From Sutcliffiella rhizosphaerae (GTDB lineage Bacteria > Bacillota > Bacilli > Bacillales > Bacillaceae_I): a stretch of DNA of 64,000 nt. A program made the translations under genes and the position numbers. Positions 26,199-36,112 of the stretch are shown here, in pieces. Numbering within the stretch: position 1 is the first letter of the stretch; each line of letters begins with the position of its first letter. A model generated the notes under the pieces. It searched no databases. It was not told the DNA's origin and saw only the letters and a program-made list of their open reading frames with translations. The stretch is taken from positions 101,262 through 165,261 of the forward strand of contig NZ_CAKJTJ010000008.1 in assembly GCF_917563925.1 (NCBI RefSeq), given 5' to 3'.

Positions 26199-26345
26199 AT
26201 GGAACAATGGTGGACATGGGTAAGCGAAGTGGGCTTTCCTATTGTGGTAACCTTCTATTTACTACACCGGATTGAACAAAAGCTCGACCATGTATCTAAA
26301 ACGTTGCAAGAACTCCCTTACCAGTTGTCAAAAACCATCAAATGA
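26199..26345 (+). CDS. YvrJ-family small protein, 48 aa
   Basis: ATG follows GGAAGGAG by six bases. The 48-aa product (MEQWWTWVSEVGFPIVVTFY, then LLHRIEQKLDHVSKTLQEL) has one transmembrane segment near the N-terminus and a short amphipathic coiled tail. This matches the YvrJ family that accompanies DUF1659 and DUF2922. Its stop lies 4 bp from a 35-bp palindromic repeat. Function unknown. Confidence 0.82.
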   Translation: MEQWWTWVSEVGFPIVVTFYLLHRIEQKLDHVSKTLQELPYQLSKTIK

Positions 26346-26348
26346 CTG

Positions 26349-26383
26349 TGGTGGGTCGAGGGGACTGTCCCCTCGACCCACCA
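26349..26383. repeat. GGGGACTGTCCCC palindrome, copy 1 (most complete)
   Basis: A 35-bp near-perfect inverted repeat with 16-base arms (TGGTGGGTCGAGGGGA on the left) around CTG. It fills the gap between the YvrJ stop and the 3' end of the FapA-like gene. A partial extra GACCCAC unit lies at 26384-26402 and supplies the last codons and stop of that gene. Confidence 0.85.
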
Positions 26384-26392
26384 CGACCCACA

Positions 26393-28435
26393 TCACGACC
26401 CACTAAGAATAAGCTTTCCTTCTTTGTTTAGGTGGGCATTTATGTTGGATTGGCTATGGGTGAATGTGTGTTTGGTTGATCCAATTTTTATGGTGGTGCC
26501 TTCTTTGACTGTTTGTATTTTTATGGTTTGTCCAGAAGGTACGGAAATGAGGGTGGAGGTTCCACTTTCTGCGCCGGCTTCATTTATGGCGACACCGTGT
26601 TTTCCATAGACTTCTCCTCCGCGTACAATACCATTTACTTTTAGGGTGCCGCCTGAATGCAGGTGAGAATTAATACTGCCTTGGTCTAGGATGAGCATGT
26701 TGCCGCTACAATATATCCTGCTATTTAAAGCATTGGGAATAGTAATGAATGAATTTGGCTCAAGTGGGGTCATGCTTTGTACATATAACCGTTTCACCTC
26801 TTTTGCTGTTTCGGTAACATCTTCTAAAGCTAAGGAGTCATTCCTTAATATTAGAAATATGTTAGCTAGAGAGGTACTTAAGTTAATCCATTGTTCTCCG
26901 ATATTTTTTTCTTTGTTTTTATTAATTTTCGCAACGTACTTTTTTACTTTTGATGTGAATTTTTTAAACTTTTTATCTAACAAAATTTTCACAAGCGGTT
27001 GCAGGCCTTTATGTGCAAAGTCACTTGCCTGATAGGACGGCGATTGAATCAGCTGCTTTAAGGTTGCAGATATTTTCTCCATATCAATATAAATATCTCG
27101 CAATAATATACCGAGCTCAGAGACGAGAAGGTTACTTTTCCCTGCTTTTATATCTGAATCTATCACACTTCCATAGGTTATTATCGAACCTGATGCACTT
27201 AGATTTGCTCTATATACGGTCTTGTGTACGGTAATGTCTCCGCCTGCCTCTATTAGCATTTGCTCTTCTACTTCTCCAGTTACTTCCACGTCCCCTTTGA
27301 ATCGAATGTTGCCAGTTTCAAGATCCACATTACCATCACGTACATACTTAGGCATAATAGAAAATTGATATGCTAGTCCTCTATTTTCAATATGCGGCCT
27401 TCCCGATTCCGTCGCAACCACTTTATTTCCTTCAAGTGTTACCCCATTCCCGAGCTTAGGGAGGACAGGGAATGTTTGTTTAGCTGGAATTGGCTCGTTG
27501 CTAACGGTATATCCTATCTTACCGGGGATTGGCGGATGAATGATGGCAAAAATAGTTCCTTTTTCAACAGTAGCAATTTCCTGTTTTTCTCTGTAATCAA
27601 CGCTATCGGTTACTTCAATTGTTTCATTTCTTTCGAATATTTTGACCTTCTCCACCCATCCATCTTTCCCTTGTTTCGCTTCAATGCCTGTGGCTATCTC
27701 GAATGTTCCCGCTTCATTTGTTTCAATCGCATTCATCATTGCACTGTGATTGAACCCGTGGATCACTCTTAGCTTTTCCATTTCATTCATCAAATCGATG
27801 TAGCTTAAAGTATTATGAATTTCCTTTGTTTCTTGTAGGGTAATCTCAATATGTCTGGCAGGGTGAATATCAGGGATGGATCTAATAATGTGATATCCTG
27901 GCTCCACTTTCGCATAAACACGAAGTTTACGTTCGTCTAAAAAGACTTTCCATTTAGTTTTTTTCGTTTGTTCTCTAGCTTGTATCTTTATTTCAAATAC
28001 ATCATTGGTTGAAAGTACGATGGTTTTTTCTTTTAGAGGTTCCTGATTTTTATAAATGACCAATCCTTTATTGATGGATACTGTTGGGAAATAAGAAGGC
28101 GAGCTTGTACTATTTATTTTTTCTCCCTTCACCCATACCTTTCCCTCAGTGGAATCCTGAGCTTGTTTTATTGGTTCTTCTTTTTCTAATGAAGAAAGGG
28201 TATTATCAGTCTCTACATCATCAATCCCAAACAGATTTTGCAAATGATCGTCTAACTGCATTGGCTTTAATTTTGTCAGTTTTACAACTGCGCCATTTCT
28301 ACGTATGCCTAAAAAGCTTTTTTCAGCATGTTGTAGGATATCAATATCTACTTCGTCTTGTGTTACTTGCAGAATATGAAGACCTACTTCGATTGCTTCT
28401 TGTATATTCCTTCCTCTTGATACGATTCTCTGCAT
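26393..28435 (-). CDS. FapA / DUF342 family protein
   Basis: A 680-aa protein with an N-terminal Jag-N/FapA-N-like domain (RIVSRGRNIQEAIEVGLHIL, residues 1-55), a linker, then the DUF342 FapA core. In that core, YRANLSASGSIITYGSVIDSD and later SRIYCSGNMLILDQGSINSH form beta-helical, polymer-forming-like repeats. FapA relatives are annotated as flagellar assembly or cell-surface-associated; the biochemical role is unclear. The start has GAGGTGG upstream. The last three residues (SGS) and TGA are read from a fragment of the dispersed GACCCAC repeat, so the native C-terminus may have been replaced. Confidence 0.82.
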   Translation of the reverse strand: MQRIVSRGRNIQEAIEVGLHILQVTQDEVDIDILQHAEKSFLGIRRNGAVVKLTKLKPMQLDDHLQNLFGIDDVETDNTLSSLEKEEPIKQAQDSTEGKVWVKGEKINSTSSPSYFPTVSINKGLVIYKNQEPLKEKTIVLSTNDVFEIKIQAREQTKKTKWKVFLDERKLRVYAKVEPGYHIIRSIPDIHPARHIEITLQETKEIHNTLSYIDLMNEMEKLRVIHGFNHSAMMNAIETNEAGTFEIATGIEAKQGKDGWVEKVKIFERNETIEVTDSVDYREKQEIATVEKGTIFAIIHPPIPGKIGYTVSNEPIPAKQTFPVLPKLGNGVTLEGNKVVATESGRPHIENRGLAYQFSIMPKYVRDGNVDLETGNIRFKGDVEVTGEVEEQMLIEAGGDITVHKTVYRANLSASGSIITYGSVIDSDIKAGKSNLLVSELGILLRDIYIDMEKISATLKQLIQSPSYQASDFAHKGLQPLVKILLDKKFKKFTSKVKKYVAKINKNKEKNIGEQWINLSTSLANIFLILRNDSLALEDVTETAKEVKRLYVQSMTPLEPNSFITIPNALNSRIYCSGNMLILDQGSINSHLHSGGTLKVNGIVRGGEVYGKHGVAINEAGAESGTSTLISVPSGQTIKIQTVKEGTTIKIGSTKHTFTHSQSNINAHLNKEGKLILSGS

Positions 28436-28468
28436 GTATTCACCACCTCATTTTTCATCATTTATATG

Positions 28469-30856
28469 TTAGTTTGGTTCCTCTTGATTTGGTATGGAAA
28501 ACATGACGGTAGTCCCTATACTCTCTTCACTCTCTATTCTCATTACGCCGTTATGCTGCTTAACTATTCGAAAGCAAGCCATGAGACCTAAACCAGTTCC
28601 CTTTTCCTTATTACTATAAAAAGGCTCTCCAAGTTTTGCTAAGCGATTTTTGCTGATGCCTTTTCCATTATCCTTTACACTTATCACTAAATTTGATGAC
28701 TGATAGCTTGCATGTATGGTGATTTTCCCACCATTTTGAATGGCTTCTATGCTATTTTTTATGAGATGAACCATAATCTGTTTTAATTGATTAGGATCAC
28801 CTTTGAAAAAACGAACTTCATCTTTCATGATCAAATCGATATGGATAGCCTTTAACTCACACTCTGAATAGAAGAACTTCCATACTTCTTTCAATAATTT
28901 TCTAACATTTATCGTTTTTACATGAATCGCTTGTGGTTTAGCAATTAGAAGTAATTCTGAGATTATTTCTTCTAGACTAGTAAATTCTGCATAGATAATA
29001 TTAAAGTACTCTTCCTTCACTACGCCACTTTGAAACAGCTGAACGAAGCCTTTAATCGATGTTATTGGATTTCTTATTTCATGTGCAATTCCCGCTGCGA
29101 GTTCTCCTACAACTGCTAATTTTTCTGTATTCCATAGCAATTCTTCGGCTTTCCTCTTTTCGGTAATTTCCCTTCCTATTGCTACTATTTGTTCCACATA
29201 TCCACCCTTACTAATAACAGGGGTCATCAAAGAATCAATGAGAACCCAATAATTTTGCTTATGCAAGTAACGATACTCCATTTGGATCGGTGCTTTTTGC
29301 TGTGACATATTTTTAAGATTCTCTTCTAGTAGAGGAGCATCTTCTGGATGAACATTTTGGAAATAATCAAGTTTATGAACATCAAGCATTTCATCGTGAG
29401 AAGGGGAGGCATATATAAGCTGACCTTGGCTATCAAAAACACTTAGTAGATCGGTTGCATGCTCTGCAATTAATTGATATTTTTCTTGAAGGACATGTTT
29501 CTCCGACGCTATACTTGGTTGAAGCCGCAGTGTTTTTTGAAGCTTTTTTTTAAACATTCCTTTTTCTTTCGAACTTTTGGTTATCCCTAACGTTTGCTGG
29601 AGAGCCTCTATTTTCTGCATAATTTCTTGTGGAGGTAAAGGCTTACTAAAAAAATACCCCTGCCCTCCATCACAATGGTTTTGTTGAAGGAAAGCAAGGT
29701 GTTCCTCTGTTTCGATTCCTTCTGCCACCACTTTTAGATTTAAATGATGTGCCATGGAAATAATGGTTTTCACGATGGTTTTATCATAAAGATTATTATG
29801 TAAATCACGAATAAATGATTGATCAATTTTTAAGGTATTAACGGGAAAGTTTTTAATGTAATTAAGGGAGCTGAACCCTGTGCCAAAGTCATCAATGCTA
29901 ATCTGAATTCCCATTTCTCTTAGTTTGTGTAGGATAGCGGTTGCTTTGCTGAGATCCACTGTCATACTTTCCGTTATTTCAATTTCTAAAAAGCGTGGAT
30001 CTAACCCGTTCATTTTTAGTGCAGAAGTAATCACCTCCACTAAATCTTCTTGATAAAATTGTTTCGTGGAAAGGTTAACAGATACAATTGTCGATAGACC
30101 TTGGCTGTGCAAGATTGCATTCTGTCTACATGCTTCATAGAGGACCCATTCTCCAATAGAGGCAATCAATCCAGCTTCTTCCGCTATAGGAATAAATACT
30201 TCTGGCGAAACTGCCCCATATTCCGGATGATTCCATCTAAGCAATGCCTCAAGTCCTATAATATTACCTGTTTGCAAATTCAGCTTCGGCTGATAGAGCA
30301 ATGAAAGCTCACCCTTATCCATCGCATTGATTAATTCATGCTCTATTTTTAATCTATTTATTTTTTCTTCCAATAACCCCGTATGAAAATATTCATAGGT
30401 GTATCCCATATTTTTGGCATGATACATTGCCACATTTGCAAACCTTAGCAAATCTTCAGTACTTTCCCCATCTTTTGGATATAGACTAATTCCAATACTT
30501 ACAGAACATTGGAAATCATACGTATCCACTTTAAACGGTTTTGCAAAAGAATATTGAATGTTTCTAAGGATACTAGATGCTTGTTCCTTATCCACATCCG
30601 AAAGAAGAAGAATAAACTCATCTCCACCTTGCCTAAATAGGATATCCTTTTTACTAATCGCCTTTTTCAATCTGAATGCTACTTGCGTTAAAAGTAAATC
30701 ACCTGCACGATATCCTAAGCTATCATTCACTAGCTTAAAACGATTCAGATTGATGAACGCGATGGCAAATTGTTCTTCTTTTGTCTTCGTACATATTTTT
30801 TGTTTTATATATTTCTCTAGGTTGTAGCGGTTCGGCAATCCAATTAAATCATTCAT
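28469..30856 (-). CDS. GGDEF-EAL-PAS-histidine kinase fusion
   Basis: A 795-aa cytoplasmic protein. Residues 1-165: GGDEF domain with intact RQGGDEF (77-81). Residues ~170-420: EAL domain with EAL (203-205), DDFGTG (322-327) and EGIE (379-382), so phosphodiesterase activity is plausible. Residues ~455-570: PAS. Then a kinase with phospho-acceptor His592 (AGIAHEIRNPITSIKGFVQL) and an ATPase domain (GKGISKNRLAKLGEPFYSNK). The kinase part is of the sporulation/KinE type. The start is at the usual beginning of GGDEF with GGGGG upstream, so there is no N-terminal sensor. Joining c-di-GMP turnover to a kinase is uncommon. No response regulator is adjacent. Confidence 0.88.
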   Translation of the reverse strand: MNDLIGLPNRYNLEKYIKQKICTKTKEEQFAIAFINLNRFKLVNDSLGYRAGDLLLTQVAFRLKKAISKKDILFRQGGDEFILLLSDVDKEQASSILRNIQYSFAKPFKVDTYDFQCSVSIGISLYPKDGESTEDLLRFANVAMYHAKNMGYTYEYFHTGLLEEKINRLKIEHELINAMDKGELSLLYQPKLNLQTGNIIGLEALLRWNHPEYGAVSPEVFIPIAEEAGLIASIGEWVLYEACRQNAILHSQGLSTIVSVNLSTKQFYQEDLVEVITSALKMNGLDPRFLEIEITESMTVDLSKATAILHKLREMGIQISIDDFGTGFSSLNYIKNFPVNTLKIDQSFIRDLHNNLYDKTIVKTIISMAHHLNLKVVAEGIETEEHLAFLQQNHCDGGQGYFFSKPLPPQEIMQKIEALQQTLGITKSSKEKGMFKKKLQKTLRLQPSIASEKHVLQEKYQLIAEHATDLLSVFDSQGQLIYASPSHDEMLDVHKLDYFQNVHPEDAPLLEENLKNMSQQKAPIQMEYRYLHKQNYWVLIDSLMTPVISKGGYVEQIVAIGREITEKRKAEELLWNTEKLAVVGELAAGIAHEIRNPITSIKGFVQLFQSGVVKEEYFNIIYAEFTSLEEIISELLLIAKPQAIHVKTINVRKLLKEVWKFFYSECELKAIHIDLIMKDEVRFFKGDPNQLKQIMVHLIKNSIEAIQNGGKITIHASYQSSNLVISVKDNGKGISKNRLAKLGEPFYSNKEKGTGLGLMACFRIVKQHNGVMRIESEESIGTTVMFSIPNQEEPN

Positions 30857-31323
30857 CTTTTTCCCCCTAACAAGAAAAGTGCATGGCGCCTGGAGCAGGG
30901 CGCTACTATGTCGTGTTACTGTTGTTCACAAAGCTAAATACCTGGCAAACAATAAAAAGACGTTGTATCAAAAATGGAAGTATTATTTTTGCGGAACATA
31001 AAAAAGTCCTATAGAACCTGGAGGCTTTTAGAGAATGGAATTAATCGTGTCCTAAGAACTAATTGTTCAAATGGAAGCAGGTAAAAAATACTACCTATAT
31101 CAACTACTAGAATTAGCTTTGCTAAGTTGGTGGCCACCCTCTATATTGCATTTGTCTAATTTTGTCGCATTTCTATCATCACGTATATAAAGCTAATTTC
31201 CTATCACCTTACCTTCTCATTTTCATAATTCAAAAGAATCATCTATATAGGAATAAACTCCTATTACGAAAAAGCCAAATAAGTTAGACACTACTTTGAC
31301 TCTTTGACTTTCTTACAAGTAAA

Positions 31324-31627
31324 AGAGGCTGGGACAAAACTAAAGAACACAAACAAAAAGACGAACAATATAATGGCCGACAATAAATACCGCTATTGAT
31401 TTCCGTGCAAGACTTCGCTTTCCTCGGGTGACCCGCGAGCCTCCTCGGCTTCGCCTGCGGGGTCTCACATTGGCCACTTCTCCCGCAGGAGTCTACGTCT
31501 TGCCCTCCAATCAACCGCTAGTGTAATCAAAAAGCATATTTTTATACTAAAAAACCGAACATATTTGATCAATCACTCAAATAAGTTCGGTTTTGTCTTA
31601 TGCTAATACATTTTTGTCCCAGCCCCT
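31324..31627. mobile_element. MITE-like dispersed repeat with terminal inverted repeats
   Basis: The ends AGAGGCTGGGACAAAA (31324-31339) and, inverted, AGGGGCTGGGACAAAA (31612-31627) match at 15 of 16 positions around ~270 bp. Inside is a GC-rich palindromic stretch (CGCTTTCCTCGGGTG...CTCCCGCAGGAGTCTACG region, about 31415-31500). I recognise it as a family of non-coding repeats common in Bacillaceae. The right end stops 2 bp from the regulator stop codon. No transposase is encoded. Confidence 0.65.
31549..31593 (-). terminator. Terminator-like hairpin inside the repeat, downstream of the LuxR-type gene
   Basis: AACCGAAC...TTGA pairs with TCAA...GTTCGGTT, with T-runs on both strands. It can end transcripts of the 31629-33767 gene. 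Confidence 0.6.
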
Positions 31628-31628
31628 T

Positions 31629-33767
31629 CTAATTATCAATAGGGGAATAGCCCATTTTATATATTTTTGCGATTGCTTGTGACCGATCACTAACACCTAA
31701 CTTATGCAGGATTTTGGTCATATGATTTTTGACTGTATGATCACTAATAAATAATTCAGAGGCAATTTCTAGATTGCTATAGCCCTTTAGGACTAAGTGT
31801 AATACATCCACCTCCCTTTTTGATAAGTTTAATTCTGATTTTAAAAATTCCGTTCCCTGCTCAATAGCCAAAGGTTTCTCTTTTCTTTCAGAGTTAATGA
31901 GGACTGTACGTTTCAAAACTTTATGTTGTTTAATATATTGGAGAAAACTTTCTCTCACTTCTTTGGAAATAGCAGCCTCTTCTTGTACAAACTTCATGTT
32001 TTCATTTTGTTGAACATATAGATAAATAAGTGCTAGGATTTCACTTTCTCTTTTCCTTGCGGCTTCTACGACATCATTATTATCTATTAGTTGCTTGAAA
32101 GTTGATAGGACATCTAGAAGCTCCTTATCTTTAATATAGTCCCGAAGAAAGTTTACGTCATATTCTAGTAAGTAATTTGCCCTGCTCATTAGTTGATATG
32201 TATCCCTGTTATAATATTTACTAAATTGTTGGAGATGAATCCTCCGCTTGGAAAGCTGCTCGTACTTTTTTTCATCAAGCTGTCTCATCATTCTTTGCAG
32301 CATTTCTATTTTACCATCATCTCCATCTATTTCTTTGTCTTTTTCCAATAGGTACATGGAGATGCTCCCTACTACTGACAAGCTCGATAAGAATGATTCG
32401 TATCTTTTGAATTCACCTTTAGGAGGTAGACCTATACAAAAAACACCATAGAGCTTTTTATTAAATAACAGCGGGAACTCTAACACATTCCCCCATTTTG
32501 TATGGGCAATTAAAGACTCCACTTCATCGGGAATAATTTCTTTATTGTAAAAATACCGTTCCGCCACTTCTGTGCAGTATGAATGCAATCTTTCACTGGT
32601 CAACCCTCTTGCCACAACCCCAATGGCAGAATCCTCTTTATCAGGTTTTCCTACAATACATGAGAATGGAGCACGGATGAAATTAATGCTAATATCCAGC
32701 ATTATATTAAGAACTTGTTTGATATCCTCTACAGAGGTGAGAATTTTAAAGATTTCATTAAATGCCGTCAATTTAAATAAATAGCTTTCTAAATTATTGT
32801 TAATCGCATTAGCAGTGAGCTGGAAACTGATAACCTCAGAAAAAAGTTTCGTATACACATAGACTACTTTTTCATCTAGTTCCTCTTTAAAGCTTCCACC
32901 AAAATAAACCCCTTTTATCGCATTATTTTCATAAATGGGCATACAAAAAAGACTTCTTATGTGTATTCCCATCTCAACAAGTAAAAGTGACCTTGGATCG
33001 TTACGGACATCGTTCCAAAATAAATATTTTTGGGTGATAAACGCTTGACCAATAAACCCTTCGCCATGATAAAAAGAACGGCCTTCTAAATGTTCTGTAT
33101 TATCACCTTGAATACTATCAATTACATATTGATCACTATTTTCCGTGCTTTCCAGCGCAATCCCACTAAAATCCAAGCCACTGTTCGGGATACTGTCCTT
33201 TATTTGTTGAATCGTTGTACTTGAAAATTGTCTTATTTTTTCAAGGCCATTTGATAATCCTGCAACAAAGTTGGTGCTTAAGTTTTTTTCATTGAGAAGC
33301 TCCAAAAAAGTGGATACGGTTCTCGTAAACTTTTTTACAACTTCTACTTTCTCTTTCTTTTTACGTTCCCCATAGTCGGGGACAGATTGAAGCGCTTTTT
33401 TGAAAACCTCTGGGTTGCGGAGAGTTTCAATATATCGAAGGGCATATTCCCGAGCATTGGCTTCAATTAAATACCCCGCCAATATAAAATACATCGGCTT
33501 TTTCCTTACAATAATAGGTGATACTATTATTTTCCCACCAAAATTCGCATCCAGGATACTTGTCTTTTTTATGTTCCTTAGTGGGTGAATAAAGCTTTGA
33601 AGATTACTTCTCGGTCCTGACCGGTAGAAGAAAAGTTTAGAAAATTCATCTTGCACAGAAAGCTCCGTAATAAAGTTACCTTCTCTATCAACAATGACCA
33701 TCATTAATTTAGCCAAGCTTGAATAAGCTTCTTGTACATCCTGAAGATAATTTACATCTAATTCCAT
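31629..33767 (-). CDS. LuxR-type transcriptional regulator with sensory PocR/GAF-like domains
   Basis: A 712-aa cytoplasmic regulator. Residues ~1-135 look like a PocR-type sensory domain (DVQEAYSSLAKLMMVIVDREGN; PMYFILAGYLIEANAREYALRY). Residues ~165-340 and ~345-500 look like two GAF domains (GEGFIGQAFITQKYLFWNDV; CIVGKPDKEDSAIG). The C-terminal 65 residues are a LuxR HTH (LSKREVDVLHLVLKGYSNLE, then HTVKNHMTKILHKLGVSDRS). Its ATG overlaps the end of a 79-codon gene. The ligand is unknown. PocR domains in known proteins bind small hydrocarbon derivatives; that is family knowledge only. Confidence 0.8.
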   Translation of the reverse strand: MELDVNYLQDVQEAYSSLAKLMMVIVDREGNFITELSVQDEFSKLFFYRSGPRSNLQSFIHPLRNIKKTSILDANFGGKIIVSPIIVRKKPMYFILAGYLIEANAREYALRYIETLRNPEVFKKALQSVPDYGERKKKEKVEVVKKFTRTVSTFLELLNEKNLSTNFVAGLSNGLEKIRQFSSTTIQQIKDSIPNSGLDFSGIALESTENSDQYVIDSIQGDNTEHLEGRSFYHGEGFIGQAFITQKYLFWNDVRNDPRSLLLVEMGIHIRSLFCMPIYENNAIKGVYFGGSFKEELDEKVVYVYTKLFSEVISFQLTANAINNNLESYLFKLTAFNEIFKILTSVEDIKQVLNIMLDISINFIRAPFSCIVGKPDKEDSAIGVVARGLTSERLHSYCTEVAERYFYNKEIIPDEVESLIAHTKWGNVLEFPLLFNKKLYGVFCIGLPPKGEFKRYESFLSSLSVVGSISMYLLEKDKEIDGDDGKIEMLQRMMRQLDEKKYEQLSKRRIHLQQFSKYYNRDTYQLMSRANYLLEYDVNFLRDYIKDKELLDVLSTFKQLIDNNDVVEAARKRESEILALIYLYVQQNENMKFVQEEAAISKEVRESFLQYIKQHKVLKRTVLINSERKEKPLAIEQGTEFLKSELNLSKREVDVLHLVLKGYSNLEIASELFISDHTVKNHMTKILHKLGVSDRSQAIAKIYKMGYSPIDN

Positions 33768-33997
33768 ATTAAACCCTCATTACTATCCATCAACGTATGC
33801 TGAATATAGCGGTAAATGGTTTGAATGTCCACACTAACAACTTCAAGAAGCTTATACGCCCGACCAATTTCCATATAGGTAGCTACAGTTTGGACGAAGT
33901 CATTAAAAAAACCTTCTAATCTCTTACCTATAATAAAAGAGACTTTGAAGGAAGCTATACATCTTATTTGTGGTGGATCTAATTGGAGAAAAACCAT
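33758..33997 (-). CDS. Small protein of unknown function, coupled to the LuxR-type regulator
   Basis: A 79-aa protein with a very strong ribosome site (AGGAGGGGG) eight bases before ATG and a stop overlapping the regulator start by 10 nt; both facts argue for a real gene. The sequence is soluble and helical (KRLEGFFNDFVQTVATYMEI, GRAYKLLEVVSVDIQTIYRY) and I do not recognise it. Tight coupling suggests a partner or modulator of the sensor. Confidence 0.6.
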   Translation of the reverse strand: MVFLQLDPPQIRCIASFKVSFIIGKRLEGFFNDFVQTVATYMEIGRAYKLLEVVSVDIQTIYRYIQHTLMDSNEGLIWN

Positions 33998-34400
33998 ACT
34001 ATTACCCCCTCCTATACAAGCAGAAAAACTGGAATAGATGGAGGACTTTCACCTACAGTTTTGCTCCAAAAATTCTCCATGACCATAGATGCCCCTGATT
34101 TACTCTACAAAAACTAATTATACTATTCCATATATCAAAAGCTGTTTTTTTGCTTGCTTTATAGCTTTTATTTTCTACATATCTTGTTTACGGTATTATA
34201 ATCTATTAGATGATTTGTGGGGACAGGAACTTTTTCCTATTTTGGCGGGTCGTGGGTCGTAGGGACAGTCCCCTTGACCCAACTCACCTATTCATACCTT
34301 TTATCATACTTTGGCTAGATTTCTTAGTGGGGGGAGGAGAGGGCGGATGGGGAGCGGGAGCGTGGCGAGAGAGCTTCCCCTCGCCACACAACTACTGCAT
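33998..34400. other. Non-coding interval with palindromic repeat copy
   Basis: No supported gene. It contains the promoter side of the 79-codon gene, a degenerate TGTGGGGACAGGAAC piece at 34216 and the GGGACAGTCCCC palindrome at 34252-34283. Confidence 0.6.
34252..34283. repeat. GGGGACTGTCCCC palindrome, copy 2
   Basis: GTGGGTCGTAGGGACAGTCC followed by CCTTGACCCAAC. It is a diverged copy of the 26349-26383 element, again preceded by a partial GCGGGTC unit. Confidence 0.8.
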
Positions 34401-35390
34401 TTATTCAAGTCCTTCTGGAAGCCAGTTCGGGTTAGCTTCTACCGAGTCGGAAATTTGGATAGCGTTGGGGAAAAGCTCTATTTTATAGAAAGTGTCTGCC
34501 AAATCTTGTTGGACCTTAGTTGCGTTTTCGTCGACCTTCAATACCCCAAAATCCCTTCGTTCATTTGCTGTTACCAGAGGTTTTTCATCAAGGCTGAGCT
34601 CTTCTGCAAGAATTTTTGCGACTTCTGTTTTGTTTTCATTCGCCCACTGATTGGACTCCTCCAATTCCTCTAAAATTATTTTTACGAGGTCCGGATTTTC
34701 ATCCAAAATTTCTTGTGAACCGAAATAGAAAGTGCGGTTATCTGTTAAGTTTTCACCATTTACAATCGTTGTCGTATCGAATAAACTCTCCACTATGGAT
34801 AGATATGGGTCCCATGTTCCTAGTACATCAATTTTATCTGATGAAAAGGCGGCAGATCCTTCTGCAGCATCTGCATAGTAAACAACATCGACATCACTTT
34901 CTTCCATCCCTTCTTTCTCAAGAGCTTTTAATAGAAGATAATGCATATTTCCACCTTTCGTTACGCCAATTGTCTTCCCTTTTAAATCTTGAACGGTCGT
35001 CAAACCGGAGTCCGATTTGGCAACGAGAGCTACTCCTTTAGGATATGGTGTTTCTGATGCAGCGTATTGAATTGGTTTGCCACCAGCTTGTGAAAAGACA
35101 CTGTTCGCATCGGATGCATGACCAAAGTCGATGTGACCAGCATGTAATGCCTCTAGCAGCGCAGTTCCAATCGCAAAGACTTTCCACTCCACTTCATAGC
35201 CCTCTTCCTTCAACCTTTCATCCAAATTTCCTCTAGCTTTTAAAATGTTCAACGTATTTCCTTTCTGATAACCAACGATCACCTTTCCCTTTTCGCCGCT
35301 AGTTGAACCTCCAGCACTACCTGTATTTCCACATGCCGTCACAACCAAAAGACTCGCAATGACAACAAATGTCCAGATGAATTTCTTCAT
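34401..35390 (-). CDS. ssuA: Sulfonate-type ABC transporter substrate-binding lipoprotein
   Basis: A 329-aa lipoprotein (lipobox VVTAC) of the SsuA/TauA/NrtA class. It carries the family features [59 protein letters not shown] and DVLGTWDPY. It should capture aliphatic sulfonates or another organosulfur compound outside the cell. It is the last gene of an operon with permease and ATPase, overlapping the ATPase stop as ATGA. The S-box upstream of the operon supports a sulfur-supply role. Confidence 0.87.
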   Translation of the reverse strand: MKKFIWTFVVIASLLVVTACGNTGSAGGSTSGEKGKVIVGYQKGNTLNILKARGNLDERLKEEGYEVEWKVFAIGTALLEALHAGHIDFGHASDANSVFSQAGGKPIQYAASETPYPKGVALVAKSDSGLTTVQDLKGKTIGVTKGGNMHYLLLKALEKEGMEESDVDVVYYADAAEGSAAFSSDKIDVLGTWDPYLSIVESLFDTTTIVNGENLTDNRTFYFGSQEILDENPDLVKIILEELEESNQWANENKTEVAKILAEELSLDEKPLVTANERRDFGVLKVDENATKVQQDLADTFYKIELFPNAIQISDSVEANPNWLPEGLE

Positions 35391-36112
35391 GCTGACTCTC
35401 CTCCTTTTTTCTCCAGTATTCTATCAAGAATCATTGTTTCATATTCAGTAAACTTGGAATCTCTTGCTCTTGGTCGTGGTAAGTCCACTCTCACATCTAA
35501 TGCGATTCCACCATCTTCAATTAAAATAACCCGATCTGCCAGTATAATGGCTTCCCCTACATCATGGGTGACCAATATGGACGTGAACCCTTGTTGTTTC
35601 CACAATTCCTCTATTAATTGCTGCATTTCAATTCGTGTCAACGCATCCAAAGCACCAAGCGGTTCATCAAAAAGAATCAGCTTTGGATCACCAGCTAATG
35701 CCCTCGCCAGGGATACCCGCTGCTTTTGCCCTCCTGATAGAACACCTGGCCACTCATCACTTTTATCTAAAAGCCCGACATTACTCAACGCCGCCTCCGC
35801 TTTGGCTCGATCTGAATTTCCGACTCTCACATTCGTCAGAACGTCCTTCCACGGCAGCAGTCTGGCATCCTGGAACATCATTCTTGTTGTGTCCTGCACA
35901 CCTTTAACTGGAATACTGTTGAAGGAGATGTCTCCTCCCGAAACACTTTCCAATCCAGCAATAGTACGCAATAAGGTACTTTTTCCACAACCGCTTTTTC
36001 CGACAATGGCAAGAAACTCCCCTGCCCCTACGTGAAGGTCGATGTTTTCAAGTACTTGTAAGGTCCCAAAGCTTTTATCTAATTTTTCAATCGTAATTTC
36101 TACTCCACTCAC
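35387..36112 (-). CDS. ssuB: Sulfonate-type ABC transporter ATP-binding protein
   Basis: A 241-aa ATPase with Walker A (GKSGCGKST), signature ([15 protein letters not shown]), Walker B ([12 protein letters not shown]) and the switch His (VTHDVGEAI). Length and the [16 protein letters not shown] segment are typical of SsuB/TauB. GTG start, overlapping the permease stop by one base. It energises uptake through SsuC. Confidence 0.9.
   Translation of the reverse strand: MSGVEITIEKLDKSFGTLQVLENIDLHVGAGEFLAIVGKSGCGKSTLLRTIAGLESVSGGDISFNSIPVKGVQDTTRMMFQDARLLPWKDVLTNVRVGNSDRAKAEAALSNVGLLDKSDEWPGVLSGGQKQRVSLARALAGDPKLILFDEPLGALDALTRIEMQQLIEELWKQQGFTSILVTHDVGEAIILADRVILIEDGGIALDVRVDLPRPRARDSKFTEYETMILDRILEKKGGESA

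Larger units (their letters stand above)
30857..31628. other. Long non-coding interval with a MITE-like element
   Basis: No gene is visible between the GGDEF-EAL kinase and the LuxR-type regulator. The left ~465 bp are AT-rich without obvious structure. The right part holds the repeat element at 31324-31627. A 76-codon open frame across it is repeat sequence, not a gene. Confidence 0.6.

Noticed and set aside
31284..31514. 76-aa frame in the MITE-like repeat
   Set aside because: Translation of a GC-rich palindromic repeat; no ribosome site.
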